The position numbers were made by a program, and so were the translations under genes. From the NCBI GenBank assembly GCA_030018875.1, contig JASEHK010000008.1, forward strand, positions 1 through 20,097: a DNA stretch of 20,097 nt, in the 5' to 3' direction. Positions 1 through 7,450 of this stretch are shown piece after piece. Each line of letters opens with the position of its first letter. The first letter of the stretch is position 1. The notes beneath the pieces are model-generated. The model worked only from the letters and a program-made list of their open reading frames with translations. It did no database searches and was not told the origin of the DNA. The stretch comes from Endomicrobiia bacterium. GTDB taxonomy: Bacteria; Elusimicrobiota; Endomicrobiia; PHAN01.

Positions 1-642
1 TATTTCCCCCGTCGCGGTTATCGTCCCCACCGATATGGCCGGTGCGGTAACCGACGATTGTGTGATAACATTCTGACCCACCGCCACCGCCTGATTGAAA
101 ACCGCCGTGCTCGTAAACGTCTTCACCCCTCCCACCGTCTGATTTTCCGCTCTGGTGGAGACGAAGGCGTCGAAGGGACGCGCAGAAAGCGCGGCGGAGT
201 TCTGCGCGTAGGCGGCGGTGTCGCTCGCCAAAGAATAAGTTGCCGAAGCCGCATAAATTGCGTAAGGCGATGACAGTAGCCGCTCTCTGGGCAGAAGCAG
301 ATTGTCCGGCGAAGATTCTCCGACCTTTACCTCTATATATGGCTCGACGGCCATAGAGCCCCAGTCCAAACTTTCTATCGGTCCGATAGTGTAACGGAAC
401 AATCCGTTTGTCACGTAAATCCTCGTCGAGCCCGAAGTCCAGTATGCTTGAGACCCGTCGGCATTTGTAAGTCGGAACTCAAACCACCTGAAATCGCTGG
501 CAGGCTTGCCGTCTTTTTTCAATCTTCCCTGATAGTTAAAACTTTGCGGCGTCGCGGCCTGCGCGTTCGCAGTAAAAAGCGTCTCCGCCGCCGCCAACGA
601 CAACATCGCCGCCAAAGCGGTCCGTATAAAAGTCCTCGACAT
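1..642 (-). CDS. Secreted surface or fibre-like protein, N-terminal part (gene runs off the left edge)
   Basis: The minus-strand frame is open from an ATG at 642 to base 1, giving 214 codons with no stop. It begins with a clear signal peptide: MSRTFIRT, then an Ala/Leu-rich core, then a cleavage site near TANAQA/ATPQ at about residue 30. The mature part opens with QSFNYQGRLKKDGKPA and continues with a beta-rich domain (residues about 33-130) containing FEFRLTNADGSQAYW and VTNGLFRYTIGP. That pattern resembles the N-terminal domain of large secreted proteins of Elusimicrobiota-like bacteria. Residues about 130-214 are Ala/Ser/Thr/Val-rich and include TVGGVKTFTSTAVF, resembling tail-fibre or repetitive beta-structured stalks. 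The protein is probably exported and displayed or released; its function is unknown. AAGGA lies about 12 bases before the start, so the ribosome site is marginal. The C-terminus is not visible. Confidence 0.8.
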   Translation of the reverse strand, partial: MSRTFIRTALAAMLSLAAAETLFTANAQAATPQSFNYQGRLKKDGKPASDFRWFEFRLTNADGSQAYWTSGSTRIYVTNGLFRYTIGPIESLDWGSMAVEPYIEVKVGESSPDNLLLPRERLLSSPYAIYAASATYSLASDTAAYAQNSAALSARPFDAFVSTRAENQTVGGVKTFTSTAVFNQAVAVGQNVITQSSVTAPAISVGTITATGEI

Positions 643-670
643 CGCGCCCCCCCATTCCTTATAAATATGT

Positions 671-718
671 CCGCCCGTTTGAGGCGGCCATTAGGGGGAG
701 AGACGCGAGTCCGCCTCA
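671..718 (-). other. Competing hairpins in the leader of the secreted-protein gene
   Basis: In the minus-strand transcript, TGAGGCGG (718-711) can pair over 8 bp with CCGCCTCA (687-680). The CCGCC within that second arm could instead pair with GGCGG (675-671) closer to the start codon. The two pairings exclude each other and lie about 30-75 bases before the ATG at 642. The complementarity is visible in the sequence. A regulatory role is inference, and G+C-rich DNA produces such pairings by chance. Confidence 0.3.
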
Positions 719-783
719 TCCTACGCGCATGCAAAAGGCCATTGAGCCGGCCGCGCCTCCCCCCACGCTTTGACTGCTTTTGT

Positions 784-817
784 CCGGACGGGGCGTCGCC
801 CCCGAAACCCCGCCCGG
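784..817 (-). other. Strong stem in the putative long leader
   Basis: CCGGACGGGG (784-793) and CCCCGCCCGG (808-817) form a 10-bp stem with one mismatch around a 14-base loop. An alternative inner hairpin, GGGGC-GTC-GCCCC, overlaps it. On the plus strand it is followed by TTTT and looks terminator-like, but no plus-strand gene ends nearby. On the minus strand it would sit in the 5' leader of the secreted-protein gene. I recognise no riboswitch class. Confidence 0.3.
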
Positions 818-924
818 TTTTGGAAAATCCCGACGTTCTCGGTAACCTTCTTTATTCGGGAGTTGCCCCCCGTGTGTTTCTTTCAAGCGATAAAATACGC
901 CCACCCGCTCAAAAACTTAATAAA

Positions 925-956
925 ATTATACACGTGAATTGTAACGACATTGTAAC
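925..956 (-). promoter_or_regulatory. Putative activator-type promoter: perfect -10 with 11-bp-spaced direct repeats
   Basis: On the minus strand, TATAAT (930-925) is preceded by two copies of GTTACAA (956-950 and 945-939) exactly 11 bp apart, one helical turn. The nearer copy ends 8 bases before the -10. No TTGACA-like -35 exists at normal spacing: the hexamer at 17 bp is ACAATG. This is the layout of a promoter that uses an activator bound to tandem half-sites, as PhoB-type regulators do. Which regulator is involved cannot be told. It would drive the secreted-protein gene with a leader of about 275 bases. Confidence 0.4.
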
Positions 957-1088
957 AACGGAGAAAATATTTTTTGGGTTGGTTTCTTGCCATCTTGCGG
1001 CCTTTCTTTTCGACGGGCTCTTGAGCCGTTTTAGTATTCGTCAGTCGCCCGACGGGTTTTAGCCGCAGCGACGCTTTTCCAAACCCCC

Positions 1089-1107
1089 GTCTGTTTCCCG
1101 CAAACCC
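1089..1107 (+). repeat. Degenerate intergenic repeat, partial copy (inverted relative to its neighbours)
   Basis: GTCTGTTTCCCGCAAACCC is the reverse complement, at 17 of 19 positions, of the copy at 1253-1271. It lacks the T-run found before GTCTG in the other copies and lies in opposite orientation to the next three. Confidence 0.4.
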
Positions 1108-1251
1108 ATCTGCCTGTTTATGAGCGATGAGTTTTTCGGGATATATCGGGTTCATATGTCCGACGACGCGCCTTCCTTTCGCGGCCGCTTCAGCGGCTGC
1201 GTGGCGCGGCGGAGTTTATGAACCCGCCGAAAAACACGACCGATTGGCGCA

Positions 1252-1281
1252 CGGGTTTTCGGGAAATAGACAAAAAAAGAA
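1252..1281 (-). repeat. Degenerate intergenic repeat copy
   Basis: Read on the minus strand this is TTC, seven T, then GTCTATTTCCCG and AAAACCCG. It shares the order T-run, GTCTNTTTCC, CCCG with the copies at 1321-1357 and 15310-15346. It has no coding potential. Confidence 0.5.
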
Positions 1282-1320
1282 TTCCGAGAAAAAAGACAGC
1301 GGGGTTTTTCCAGCCAAATT

Positions 1321-1357
1321 GCGGCGGGGCTGGCAGGAAACAGACAAAAAAAAGAAA
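1321..1357 (-). repeat. Dispersed intergenic repeat, best-preserved copy
   Basis: Read on the minus strand, this 37-base segment runs TTTC, eight T, GTCTGTTTCCTG, then CCAGCCCCGCCGC. It aligns without gaps to 15310-15346 on the plus strand at 31 of 37 positions. Both copies are intergenic and about 14 kb apart. Similarity stops at the edges of the T-run and of CCCCGCCGC. Confidence 0.6.
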
Positions 1358-1514
1358 GACGAAACCTTTTGCGGAGTTTACCCCGCCGTTGGCGGGACTC
1401 ATGGTGACAACGGGCGCAGGCATCAAAATGACGAGAAGCGAATGGCGAGCGAGCCTGCGGGTGGTATGCTTAAGAGAAATACGACAAAAGAAAGAATTTA
1501 AGAAAAGACAATCT

Positions 1515-1549
1515 GCGGGTGGTCGGAAAACGAACAAAAAAAGGGAAAG
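1515..1549 (-). repeat. Degenerate intergenic repeat copy
   Basis: On the minus strand this reads CTTTCCC, seven T, GTTCGTTTTCCG, ACCACCCGC. It keeps the T-run, the GTNNGTTTNCCG core and a C-rich tail, with more substitutions than the other copies. It overlaps the second CTGCGGGTGG at 1513-1522. Confidence 0.4.
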
Positions 1550-1577
1550 AACGATTACGACATATCAATTAAAAAAA

Positions 1578-3773
1578 TCACCAAAGACCATACCTTCTCC
1601 AACGGATCAAGAGTTCACATAATATAAGGAATGTCAGCGACACGAACATTGCCGCGCTTGAAAACGGCCTTATTTCTCTGTCTCGGGACATTCGTGGGCT
1701 TGCTTTCAGACGTTTGGCTATCTCCTGCGCCGGAAATCCTACCTCGCGGCCTTCGACCGGAGTAAAATATATACCCCCGCTTTTTTCGGCCAAGTTTCTT
1801 AAGAAGTCCCCGTCAATTTCCAATCTTGCCGCCTCATCGCTCAGCAACGAGCGGACTTGAACGTATTTAATCAGTTTATAGAGGGGGTTTTTGCCGGCAG
1901 TTTCAGTTATTTCCACACTGTAGCGGCCTCTGGCCTCCGCTGCGAAAGAAAATATGACGTAGTCGCCCCTTTCGCCGACGGTAAGAGGTTTGTGTTTACC
2001 GTCCGGCCCCGTCACCGACACCCCCAGACGTCCCGTCGGCGACCGCTTTTTGACAAGAAACGAGACGGTGTCTCCGACGGAGGCGTTTTCAAGGGGTACT
2101 ATGACGTTATCGCCGGATTCTTCGCGCGCGGAGGCAAGCCACGAAATAAGATTTCTCCAAAAGGTTTCATAAATCCGTCCGGAGGAACCCATCTTCCAGC
2201 GCCATGTGGAGTTGGTGGCGAGTGCGGCAGTTCGCCCTTCACTAAAACCCCGAAGGGCCAGAACCGGCGCCGCCGCTCCGGATGGGCTGCGCGCCCATGG
2301 GTGCTTCATAGGAACAGACGCATCCGGATGAGGGTTCATCACTTGAATCCAGTCGAGTTTCGGGGAGTTTCTCCAGAATGAGGCCGGCTCGGACTCGGTA
2401 TAGAATACAGGAGACGCGGCATCGGCTATGACCGGCGAGAATAGCCCAGTTTCCTCGGTTTCGCTTTCAGGGGAAAGTATTACCGGCATTATCTCGTTTA
2501 AGGGCGTGCGGGAGTAGCCGCCTTTGGCGAATGAGTTTTCGCCGCCCATCATAAGAAAGCCCCCGCCCGCGCCGACCCATTTTTTGAGGGCATCGAAATG
2601 AGGGGAATAAATCCCGAACCTCTCGAAAGTGAAATTTTCAAAAATTACGACGTCGAAGTCCAGCAGACGGTTCATAAGAACATCGGCCCCGGGAAAGGGT
2701 ATCAGCGAGAGTTCTTCGTCGGGAACCAGCGCCACGTTTTCGGGGTTCCTTAATATGACGAAAGTCACAATATCTATGCCGAAATCGTTTTTAATAAAAT
2801 CCCTGAGATATGCGTATTCATACGACGGCCTCCCGCACAGATACAGGATTCTGAGCTTGTCTCTTAATACATCCACGGTAAATGTCCGCGCGTTGTTGGC
2901 GACGGTCATTTCTTGAGAGAAAGTGCTCGCCGAAACTTTGTATTCGCGCCGGCCCGTTTTCGTCGGCGCGAAAGAGAGTTTGACTTCGTTGTCGCCTTCG
3001 CGAAGGGTCAATCCCGCCGCAGCGACCGGTGTATTATCCGACGGGGCGTCTCCTCCTCTCGTCGAGTCCGCTATTTTGACCTCCGCCCATAGCCCCCCGA
3101 AACCCCGACATCGCACATTTACGATGACATCGGTTTTGTCGCCCTTGAAAGAAAAATCGCCCGCTCTTACCGAAGTCAGAGCCACATCTTTTATTGAGGA
3201 GGCGTTGCCGAATATATTGAAAACGAATACGGGCATTGACGCCGCGCTTTCGGCAACGCTTCCGAGCGCGCCCCCGGGTGGCGCGGATATATCGCGCGCC
3301 GCCGTATCCACTCCGTCGGAAAAAAGTAATATCCCGTCTATGCCGCCGCCGAATGCCCCCTTTATCTGGGCCAACGCTCCCGTGATATCGGTCGCCCCGC
3401 TTCTTTTTAGCAAGGCGATTTGGGCGGGTCGTATGCTTCTGATGTTTTGAGCGAAACTAAAGAAATCGAGGTTGTATTCAGCCTCAATGGCTTTAAGATT
3501 ATTCCCGAAATATTTTTTTATATCGTCATTGCGAGCGCTCATGAACATGCTGTCGGAAACGTCTATAAGGATGGCGAGATTTTTTTTGGACGCTCCTTGC
3601 CTCAATGTTACGACGGGATCCGCCGCCACGAGCAAAGCGACGGCTATAGACGCTCCGCGCAATATTTTTAATGTTCTCGGAGCGCGGGTTCTGACGACGG
3701 CGAAGAAAAACGCCGCGAGAGCGAATAGCGCCGAGACCGCAATCATAGCCGGATTTTCAAAGGTCAAAGTCAT
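1578..3773 (-). CDS. Membrane-anchored VWA protein with glutamine-amidotransferase-like domain
   Basis: 731 residues. Two membrane segments open the protein (about 8-27 and 38-55). A von Willebrand A domain follows at about 66-195 with the metal-site pieces visible: DVSDS (71-75), Thr in GATDIT (128-131) and FSDG (Asp153). A beta-rich stretch leads to a class I amidotransferase-like fold (about 305-435) marked by LYLCGRPSYEY, FDVVIFENF and GAGGGFLMMGGENSF. I see no nucleophile elbow, so it is probably non-catalytic. Beta-sandwich sequence follows, and a last membrane helix is at about 706-723. The bulk should lie in the periplasm. It is the last gene of the MoxR cluster, 24 bases after the DUF4159 gene. 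Such proteins occur next to MoxR and DUF58 in several phyla, but their substrate is unknown. The ATG has no Shine-Dalgarno, but the FENPAMIAVSAL opening fits the family. Confidence 0.85.
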   Translation of the reverse strand: MTLTFENPAMIAVSALFALAAFFFAVVRTRAPRTLKILRGASIAVALLVAADPVVTLRQGASKKNLAILIDVSDSMFMSARNDDIKKYFGNNLKAIEAEYNLDFFSFAQNIRSIRPAQIALLKRSGATDITGALAQIKGAFGGGIDGILLFSDGVDTAARDISAPPGGALGSVAESAASMPVFVFNIFGNASSIKDVALTSVRAGDFSFKGDKTDVIVNVRCRGFGGLWAEVKIADSTRGGDAPSDNTPVAAAGLTLREGDNEVKLSFAPTKTGRREYKVSASTFSQEMTVANNARTFTVDVLRDKLRILYLCGRPSYEYAYLRDFIKNDFGIDIVTFVILRNPENVALVPDEELSLIPFPGADVLMNRLLDFDVVIFENFTFERFGIYSPHFDALKKWVGAGGGFLMMGGENSFAKGGYSRTPLNEIMPVILSPESETEETGLFSPVIADAASPVFYTESEPASFWRNSPKLDWIQVMNPHPDASVPMKHPWARSPSGAAAPVLALRGFSEGRTAALATNSTWRWKMGSSGRIYETFWRNLISWLASAREESGDNVIVPLENASVGDTVSFLVKKRSPTGRLGVSVTGPDGKHKPLTVGERGDYVIFSFAAEARGRYSVEITETAGKNPLYKLIKYVQVRSLLSDEAARLEIDGDFLRNLAEKSGGIYFTPVEGREVGFPAQEIAKRLKASPRMSRDREIRPFSSAAMFVSLTFLILCELLIRWRRYGLW

Positions 3774-3797
3774 TTATGGTTTCGTTGTCTATTGCGA

Positions 3798-4574
3798 TTA
3801 TTTTCGTATCTTTCTTTCTATAAAAGGCTGATGCACGGCGTCGCTTTTATACGTTCCGGTAAGAGCGTAGAGTATGAAATTGATGGTGAGTTTGTGGCTC
3901 TCCCATCGCTGAGATTCTCGTTGCGGCGCGCATTCATAAAGATAATTTCCAAACTTGTCCTTCTGCCAGGCGCCGCCGATATCATTCAAAGAGAATACCG
4001 CGGCGTATCTTGAACCTGCCGCGATACCTTCGAGATATTCCCGCCTCATCACGCGCCCAGCGGGTTTTTTCAGTAGATAAAAACTCCTGTAAATTGAGTG
4101 TGATTCAGGTATTCTATCCCAGCGTTTTCTTGGAAATATTTTCGCAAACTCTCTTTGGACGCTCCGTCTGAAAGACGAGTCCATCGCGTCCGATGAGTCG
4201 TCTATGAACATAGTTCCGCCCCTGTCGAAAAAATCTCGCAATGTTCTTGCCTGACCTTCGCTCAAAGACGGGAACTCCCCTCTTCCGAATAGCCATACCA
4301 CGGGGTGATCGAAAATAATGTCATCTATCGGGAGATTGGCGACGAGTTCGATTATCTTGCGCTCTGAGGTCGCGGCAACGCTTGTGGTTGTCGTCAGAAA
4401 ACTTATTATTTCCTCCCACATACCCGGGTACGGATCCCATTCTCCGTCATAACGGATTTGCGCGAATACAAATGCGTTGCGGGATGTGGACGCCGTCAGG
4501 CGCGGCAGCGATGGCGCTATCAGAATCGTCGCGGCAACTGCGAAGCATTTTAGCGCCCGAAAGTTTTTTTTCAT
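3798..4574 (-). CDS. DUF4159 domain protein, exported
   Basis: 258 residues. The signal peptide is MKKNFRALKCF, a hydrophobic core, and a likely cleavage near LTAST (about 28-31). The mature part matches the DUF4159 family: FAQIRYDGEWDPYPGMWEE (37-55), HPVVWLFGRGEFPSLSEGQ (90-108), and FFDRGGTMFIDDSS (115-128), with a C-terminal segment containing HKLTINFILYALTG. The fold resembles class I amidotransferases, with a GG-x(3)-DD turn in place of a catalytic elbow. No enzymatic activity is established for the family. The ATG overlaps the stop of the BatA-like gene by 4 bases (ATGA), so translation is probably coupled. In many genomes DUF4159 genes sit in MoxR/VWA operons, as here, which suggests it is a periplasmic part of the same assembly. 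Confidence 0.85.
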   Translation of the reverse strand: MKKNFRALKCFAVAATILIAPSLPRLTASTSRNAFVFAQIRYDGEWDPYPGMWEEIISFLTTTTSVAATSERKIIELVANLPIDDIIFDHPVVWLFGRGEFPSLSEGQARTLRDFFDRGGTMFIDDSSDAMDSSFRRSVQREFAKIFPRKRWDRIPESHSIYRSFYLLKKPAGRVMRREYLEGIAAGSRYAAVFSLNDIGGAWQKDKFGNYLYECAPQRESQRWESHKLTINFILYALTGTYKSDAVHQPFIERKIRK

Positions 4575-6526
4575 TTTTTATTCAGCGCCATCGCCGCGAT
4601 GACAATGTTTTCCGCCGCGAAAAGCGCAAGAAATATCAATCGAAGTATACCCGCGCCGCCAAGCCCTGAGGCCATTGAGGCGATGCGCCGCGTTTCCGTC
4701 GGAGAGACGCGGTAAATCGCCGCGTTTTTTATGAACTCGCCCAAATCTTCCGCCGGTCTTGTGTCGCTTTCTTCCGGCGGCGTGTTTACTATGAATCTTG
4801 CCGACCTTATGCGCTGGGAACCTTTGATGTATTCTATCGTGTATATTCCCGGTTCGTCCACCGGCGGTATCACGCCGCCGACTATGGGAATGCGTTTGTC
4901 GCCGACAACTAAACGCGCGTTCGCGTCCGGCCTCTCCCCCGCCCGGGCCGGCTTTCCGACGAAGCCGTAAACGACGGACTCGCGGCCCGTTTCTTTGGGA
5001 GATATAAACCTGTTGAGAAGCGGCGCAAACCCCGGTTTTACCGGAAAATCCGATCTTGAGCGATCGGCCGCGGAATTGACGAAAGTAAATCCGCCGTCGG
5101 TAAATATGAAAGGCGCGCCGTCGTCGAGTCGAAGGAGCGCGGTAAAATCTTTTTGGGCAGATATCTCGAAATATTTGGTTACGGATGAGTTCCAATCGAG
5201 CGCTTCGGCGCCCGGGACGAACTTAAGGAGGTCGTCGGTTTTGCGGGCGGTTTCGCGGGTTGATATCAAACTTCCCAGGGTTATACCGTTCAACTTCATA
5301 CCTTCCTGGAAGTTGTCGCCGGCGAAAACAACGACACGGCCGCCCGCGGCGACATAAGACGCGATTTCATCTGCGCGCTTATCCGGCCAGAAATTGGAAA
5401 ATATCAGAGAGTCGAAGTCCTTCGGGCGGATGGTTCCGAAGTCATAGAACCGCACGGTTTTTACGTCGAGGAGCCGCGAGGCGCGCGCCGCAGCCTCGAC
5501 ATAGTAAATCTCCGAGAGATGACCGGGTCTCGGATTGCCGTCAACTATAAGTATTTTGCCGGCGAGTTTCGCTTCGGGCGCGGCGAAGCGGAAGATGTCG
5601 TCGCGGCGCAGGCCGTCGCCGCGAATCTCAAGGCCGAGCGTCTCGCCGCCTTCGGGTTTCCAGAAAGTCGGCGCGCTGTTTTGTCCGTTTTTGAGGATTA
5701 CGTTCATTTGGGCTGATTGATTCGCGCCGCCCGAGAGAGATAGCAAAGCGGGGCCTTCGAAACCGTAACTGTTTATCCGCGCGGTCAGAGTATTGTTCAA
5801 AGATTGAACATAGCCCGTCACGGAAGCGTTTGGCCGGCTGCCCTCGGGCGCCGCGACTATAAGAAGTGTGCCTTCGCTCAGAGATGTTTGCCGGTCGAAT
5901 CCGGTTCGCGCCGCGTCGGTGAACCATATCACGGTTTTTTTTGAATGGCGGGACTCTTGAAGCAGTCGCGCCGCGGCCTCAATTCCCGATGCGTGGTCCG
6001 TGCCCTTGTATCCCGAGGTTATGCGAGAGATGCCTTCCGCCGCCGCGACTTTGTTGAGGGTAAACGGGGTATGCGCGGCTTCCGGCGCGTCCGAGTAAGA
6101 CATCACGGCCACGGAGGTTTCTTTCGGCAGTTTTGAGAGAATATCAAGCGCGGCGGTTTTGGCGGCTTCGTGCTCGACTGTCCCCGTGGGCGCGAATGTT
6201 CTCGACATTGACGAGTCGAAGAGAAATATCACGGCGGAATCGCCCGAGGCGGCCGCCGCGCCTGACATTCTCTCAAGGCTGGCGAATGAAATATAAGGCT
6301 TGGCGAAGGAAGCGGCCAGCGCGGCAAGCGCGGCGGAGCGAAGAATCATTAAAAGTATTTTCTGCCATCGCCGAAGGAGCGTTTTTTCGCGGCGGATCTT
6401 CCGCAAAAGAAGGACGCTTGGCAGCACTATGGTTTTTTGACGTTTAGAGAGAAGGTGAACCAGCGGCGGCGCGAGCGCCGAGATGAGGAAAATCAGGCGC
6501 GAGGGCGCGGCGAAGAATATGGACAT
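4571..6526 (-). CDS. BatA-type VWA membrane protein
   Basis: 651 residues. The N-terminus is the double-membrane-helix BatA domain: helix 1 at about 5-26, a basic cytoplasmic loop (LLSKRQKTIVLPSVLLLRKI and following residues, about 25-55), and helix 2 at about 57-75. A VWA domain follows (about 96-225) with DSSMS (104-108), Thr176 and FTDA (Asp204) as metal-site residues. An amidotransferase-like fold follows at about 322-410 (GKILIVDGNPRPGHLSEIYY, AAGGRVVVFAGDNF). The last membrane helix is at about 625-647, ending LNKK. It therefore mirrors the layout of the protein at 1578-3773. The gene begins 27 bases after the DUF58 gene and overlaps the next gene by 4 bases. No Shine-Dalgarno precedes the ATG. 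It likely forms the membrane part on which MoxR and DUF58 act; its target is not known. Confidence 0.85.
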   Translation of the reverse strand: MSIFFAAPSRLIFLISALAPPLVHLLSKRQKTIVLPSVLLLRKIRREKTLLRRWQKILLMILRSAALAALAASFAKPYISFASLERMSGAAAASGDSAVIFLFDSSMSRTFAPTGTVEHEAAKTAALDILSKLPKETSVAVMSYSDAPEAAHTPFTLNKVAAAEGISRITSGYKGTDHASGIEAAARLLQESRHSKKTVIWFTDAARTGFDRQTSLSEGTLLIVAAPEGSRPNASVTGYVQSLNNTLTARINSYGFEGPALLSLSGGANQSAQMNVILKNGQNSAPTFWKPEGGETLGLEIRGDGLRRDDIFRFAAPEAKLAGKILIVDGNPRPGHLSEIYYVEAAARASRLLDVKTVRFYDFGTIRPKDFDSLIFSNFWPDKRADEIASYVAAGGRVVVFAGDNFQEGMKLNGITLGSLISTRETARKTDDLLKFVPGAEALDWNSSVTKYFEISAQKDFTALLRLDDGAPFIFTDGGFTFVNSAADRSRSDFPVKPGFAPLLNRFISPKETGRESVVYGFVGKPARAGERPDANARLVVGDKRIPIVGGVIPPVDEPGIYTIEYIKGSQRIRSARFIVNTPPEESDTRPAEDLGEFIKNAAIYRVSPTETRRIASMASGLGGAGILRLIFLALFAAENIVIAAMALNKK

Positions 6527-6553
6527 TGGCTTTTGCGTCGCTCAAAACGGATA

Positions 6554-7450
6554 TCAGACCAGTAGCCGCGCGAGATTTTTTTCGGGAGGCTCGTCGGTGA
6601 AGAACAAGTCGTAACCGACCGAGTGTTTCCCGAGCGATATTTTATAGAGCGCTATCTCCTCGGCCATCTTGTCGCGGTATTCCGCTATAATCGCAGGGTC
6701 GAGTTCTATTTCAGAAAGCGTTTCTGAGTCCGTCGCGCGGGTCGGAGAAACGATTTCAAGAAGGGTCTCGCCGCGGTCGAGTATCTGCACCACGCGGCAC
6801 TCGTGGCGCATCGAGGAAAGTCTTTGGAGTGAGGCGAGTATGTCGCCGGAGTCTTCGAGCAAATCGGATATGAGAAGAAAAAGCGAGCGCTTTTTCATTT
6901 TTGCGGCCATTTCGCCGGCCGCCTCGGCCAGGCCGCAGTGTCCTTGAGGACGGGCGGTATCGAGAGCCCTGATTATTTCGTCGAAGCGGCCCCAGCCGCC
7001 TCCGTCGGGGATGAAGAGAGGCGAGACGCTGTTTGCGATATAAATGCCCACCGCGTCGCCCTGCGCGGCGAATACGTAAGCCGCGGCGGCCGCTATCTTG
7101 CGGGCGTAGTCGAATTTTGTCCTCGTCGCCGGCGCGACCGCTCCGACGGTATCGCCGCCCCCGCGCGGGAAATCCATCGAGGCCGAGGCGTCCAGCACGA
7201 TATACGCTCTGACGTTCGTCTCGGCGCGAAACTGCTTGACGAAGAATCTTTCGGTGCGGGCGAAGAGTTTCCAGTCAACGTGTTTTATGTCGTCGCCGGC
7301 GACATATCCCCTGTGCTGCGAAAAATCCAGGGATTGTCCGTGATGGCGCGAGGCGTGACGCCCGTAGAGAGAGCCTTCGGCGCGGCGTCGCGTTTTCCAC
7401 ACCTTGCCGGTTATCGTCGAGAGAATGCAAGGGTCAAGAAGCGCGCTCAT
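6554..7450 (-). CDS. DUF58 family protein (MoxR partner)
   Basis: 298 residues from the ATG at 7450; the frame also offers a TTG one codon earlier. The DUF58 signature GDDIKHVDWKLFARTERFFV begins at residue 52, preceded by GRHASRHHGQSLDFSQHRGY. A VWA-like core carries DASAS (87-91) and, near residue 200, ISDLLEDSG. I do not see a clear third metal-site Thr, so the site may be incomplete. No membrane helix is evident, so it should be cytoplasmic, although many DUF58 proteins have N-terminal helices. The gene overlaps the 3' end of moxR by 17 bases, implying coupled translation. DUF58 proteins are almost always encoded beside MoxR ATPases and are thought to work with them as adaptors. Confidence 0.88.
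   Translation of the reverse strand: MSALLDPCILSTITGKVWKTRRRAEGSLYGRHASRHHGQSLDFSQHRGYVAGDDIKHVDWKLFARTERFFVKQFRAETNVRAYIVLDASASMDFPRGGGDTVGAVAPATRTKFDYARKIAAAAAYVFAAQGDAVGIYIANSVSPLFIPDGGGWGRFDEIIRALDTARPQGHCGLAEAAGEMAAKMKKRSLFLLISDLLEDSGDILASLQRLSSMRHECRVVQILDRGETLLEIVSPTRATDSETLSEIELDPAIIAEYRDKMAEEIALYKISLGKHSVGYDLFFTDEPPEKNLARLLV

Larger units (their letters stand above)
643..1577. other. Long non-coding stretch with repeats and hairpins
   Basis: This lies downstream of the 1578-3773 gene and upstream of the secreted-protein gene. The open frames here on either strand are Arg/Lys-rich or low-complexity and resemble no family, so I call no gene. It holds a putative promoter (925-956), hairpin-forming segments (671-718 and 784-817), an imperfect hairpin at about 1014-1031, a stem of about 9 bp at 1180-1201 (GCCGC-TTCA-GCGGC core), a perfect 6-bp stem at 1382-1396 (CCCGCC-GTT-GGCGGG), and four degenerate copies of a repeat. 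CCTGCGGGTGG at 1454-1464 recurs almost intact at 1513-1522 and exactly at 11205-11215. The segment 1260-1560 is markedly purine-rich on the plus strand. Confidence 0.6.

Noticed and set aside
784..821. Terminator on the plus strand (stem followed by TTTT)
   Set aside because: No plus-strand gene or promoter lies upstream, and the T-run is short and followed by GG.
643..918. A known riboswitch (c-di-GMP, fluoride, cobalamin or similar) in the leader
   Set aside because: I looked for the conserved cores of these classes and found none, despite the strong stems.
448..1062. 204-codon open frame on the plus strand
   Set aside because: It runs antisense through the signal-peptide region of the secreted-protein gene and into non-coding DNA. 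It is Arg/Pro-rich with no domain, and the minus-strand frame is far more protein-like.
1218..1622. 134-codon Lys/Arg-rich plus-strand frame, and 1190-1537 on the minus strand
   Set aside because: Both are by-products of A-runs and repeats. Their composition is low-complexity, there is no ribosome site, and the plus-strand frame runs into the end of the VWA gene.
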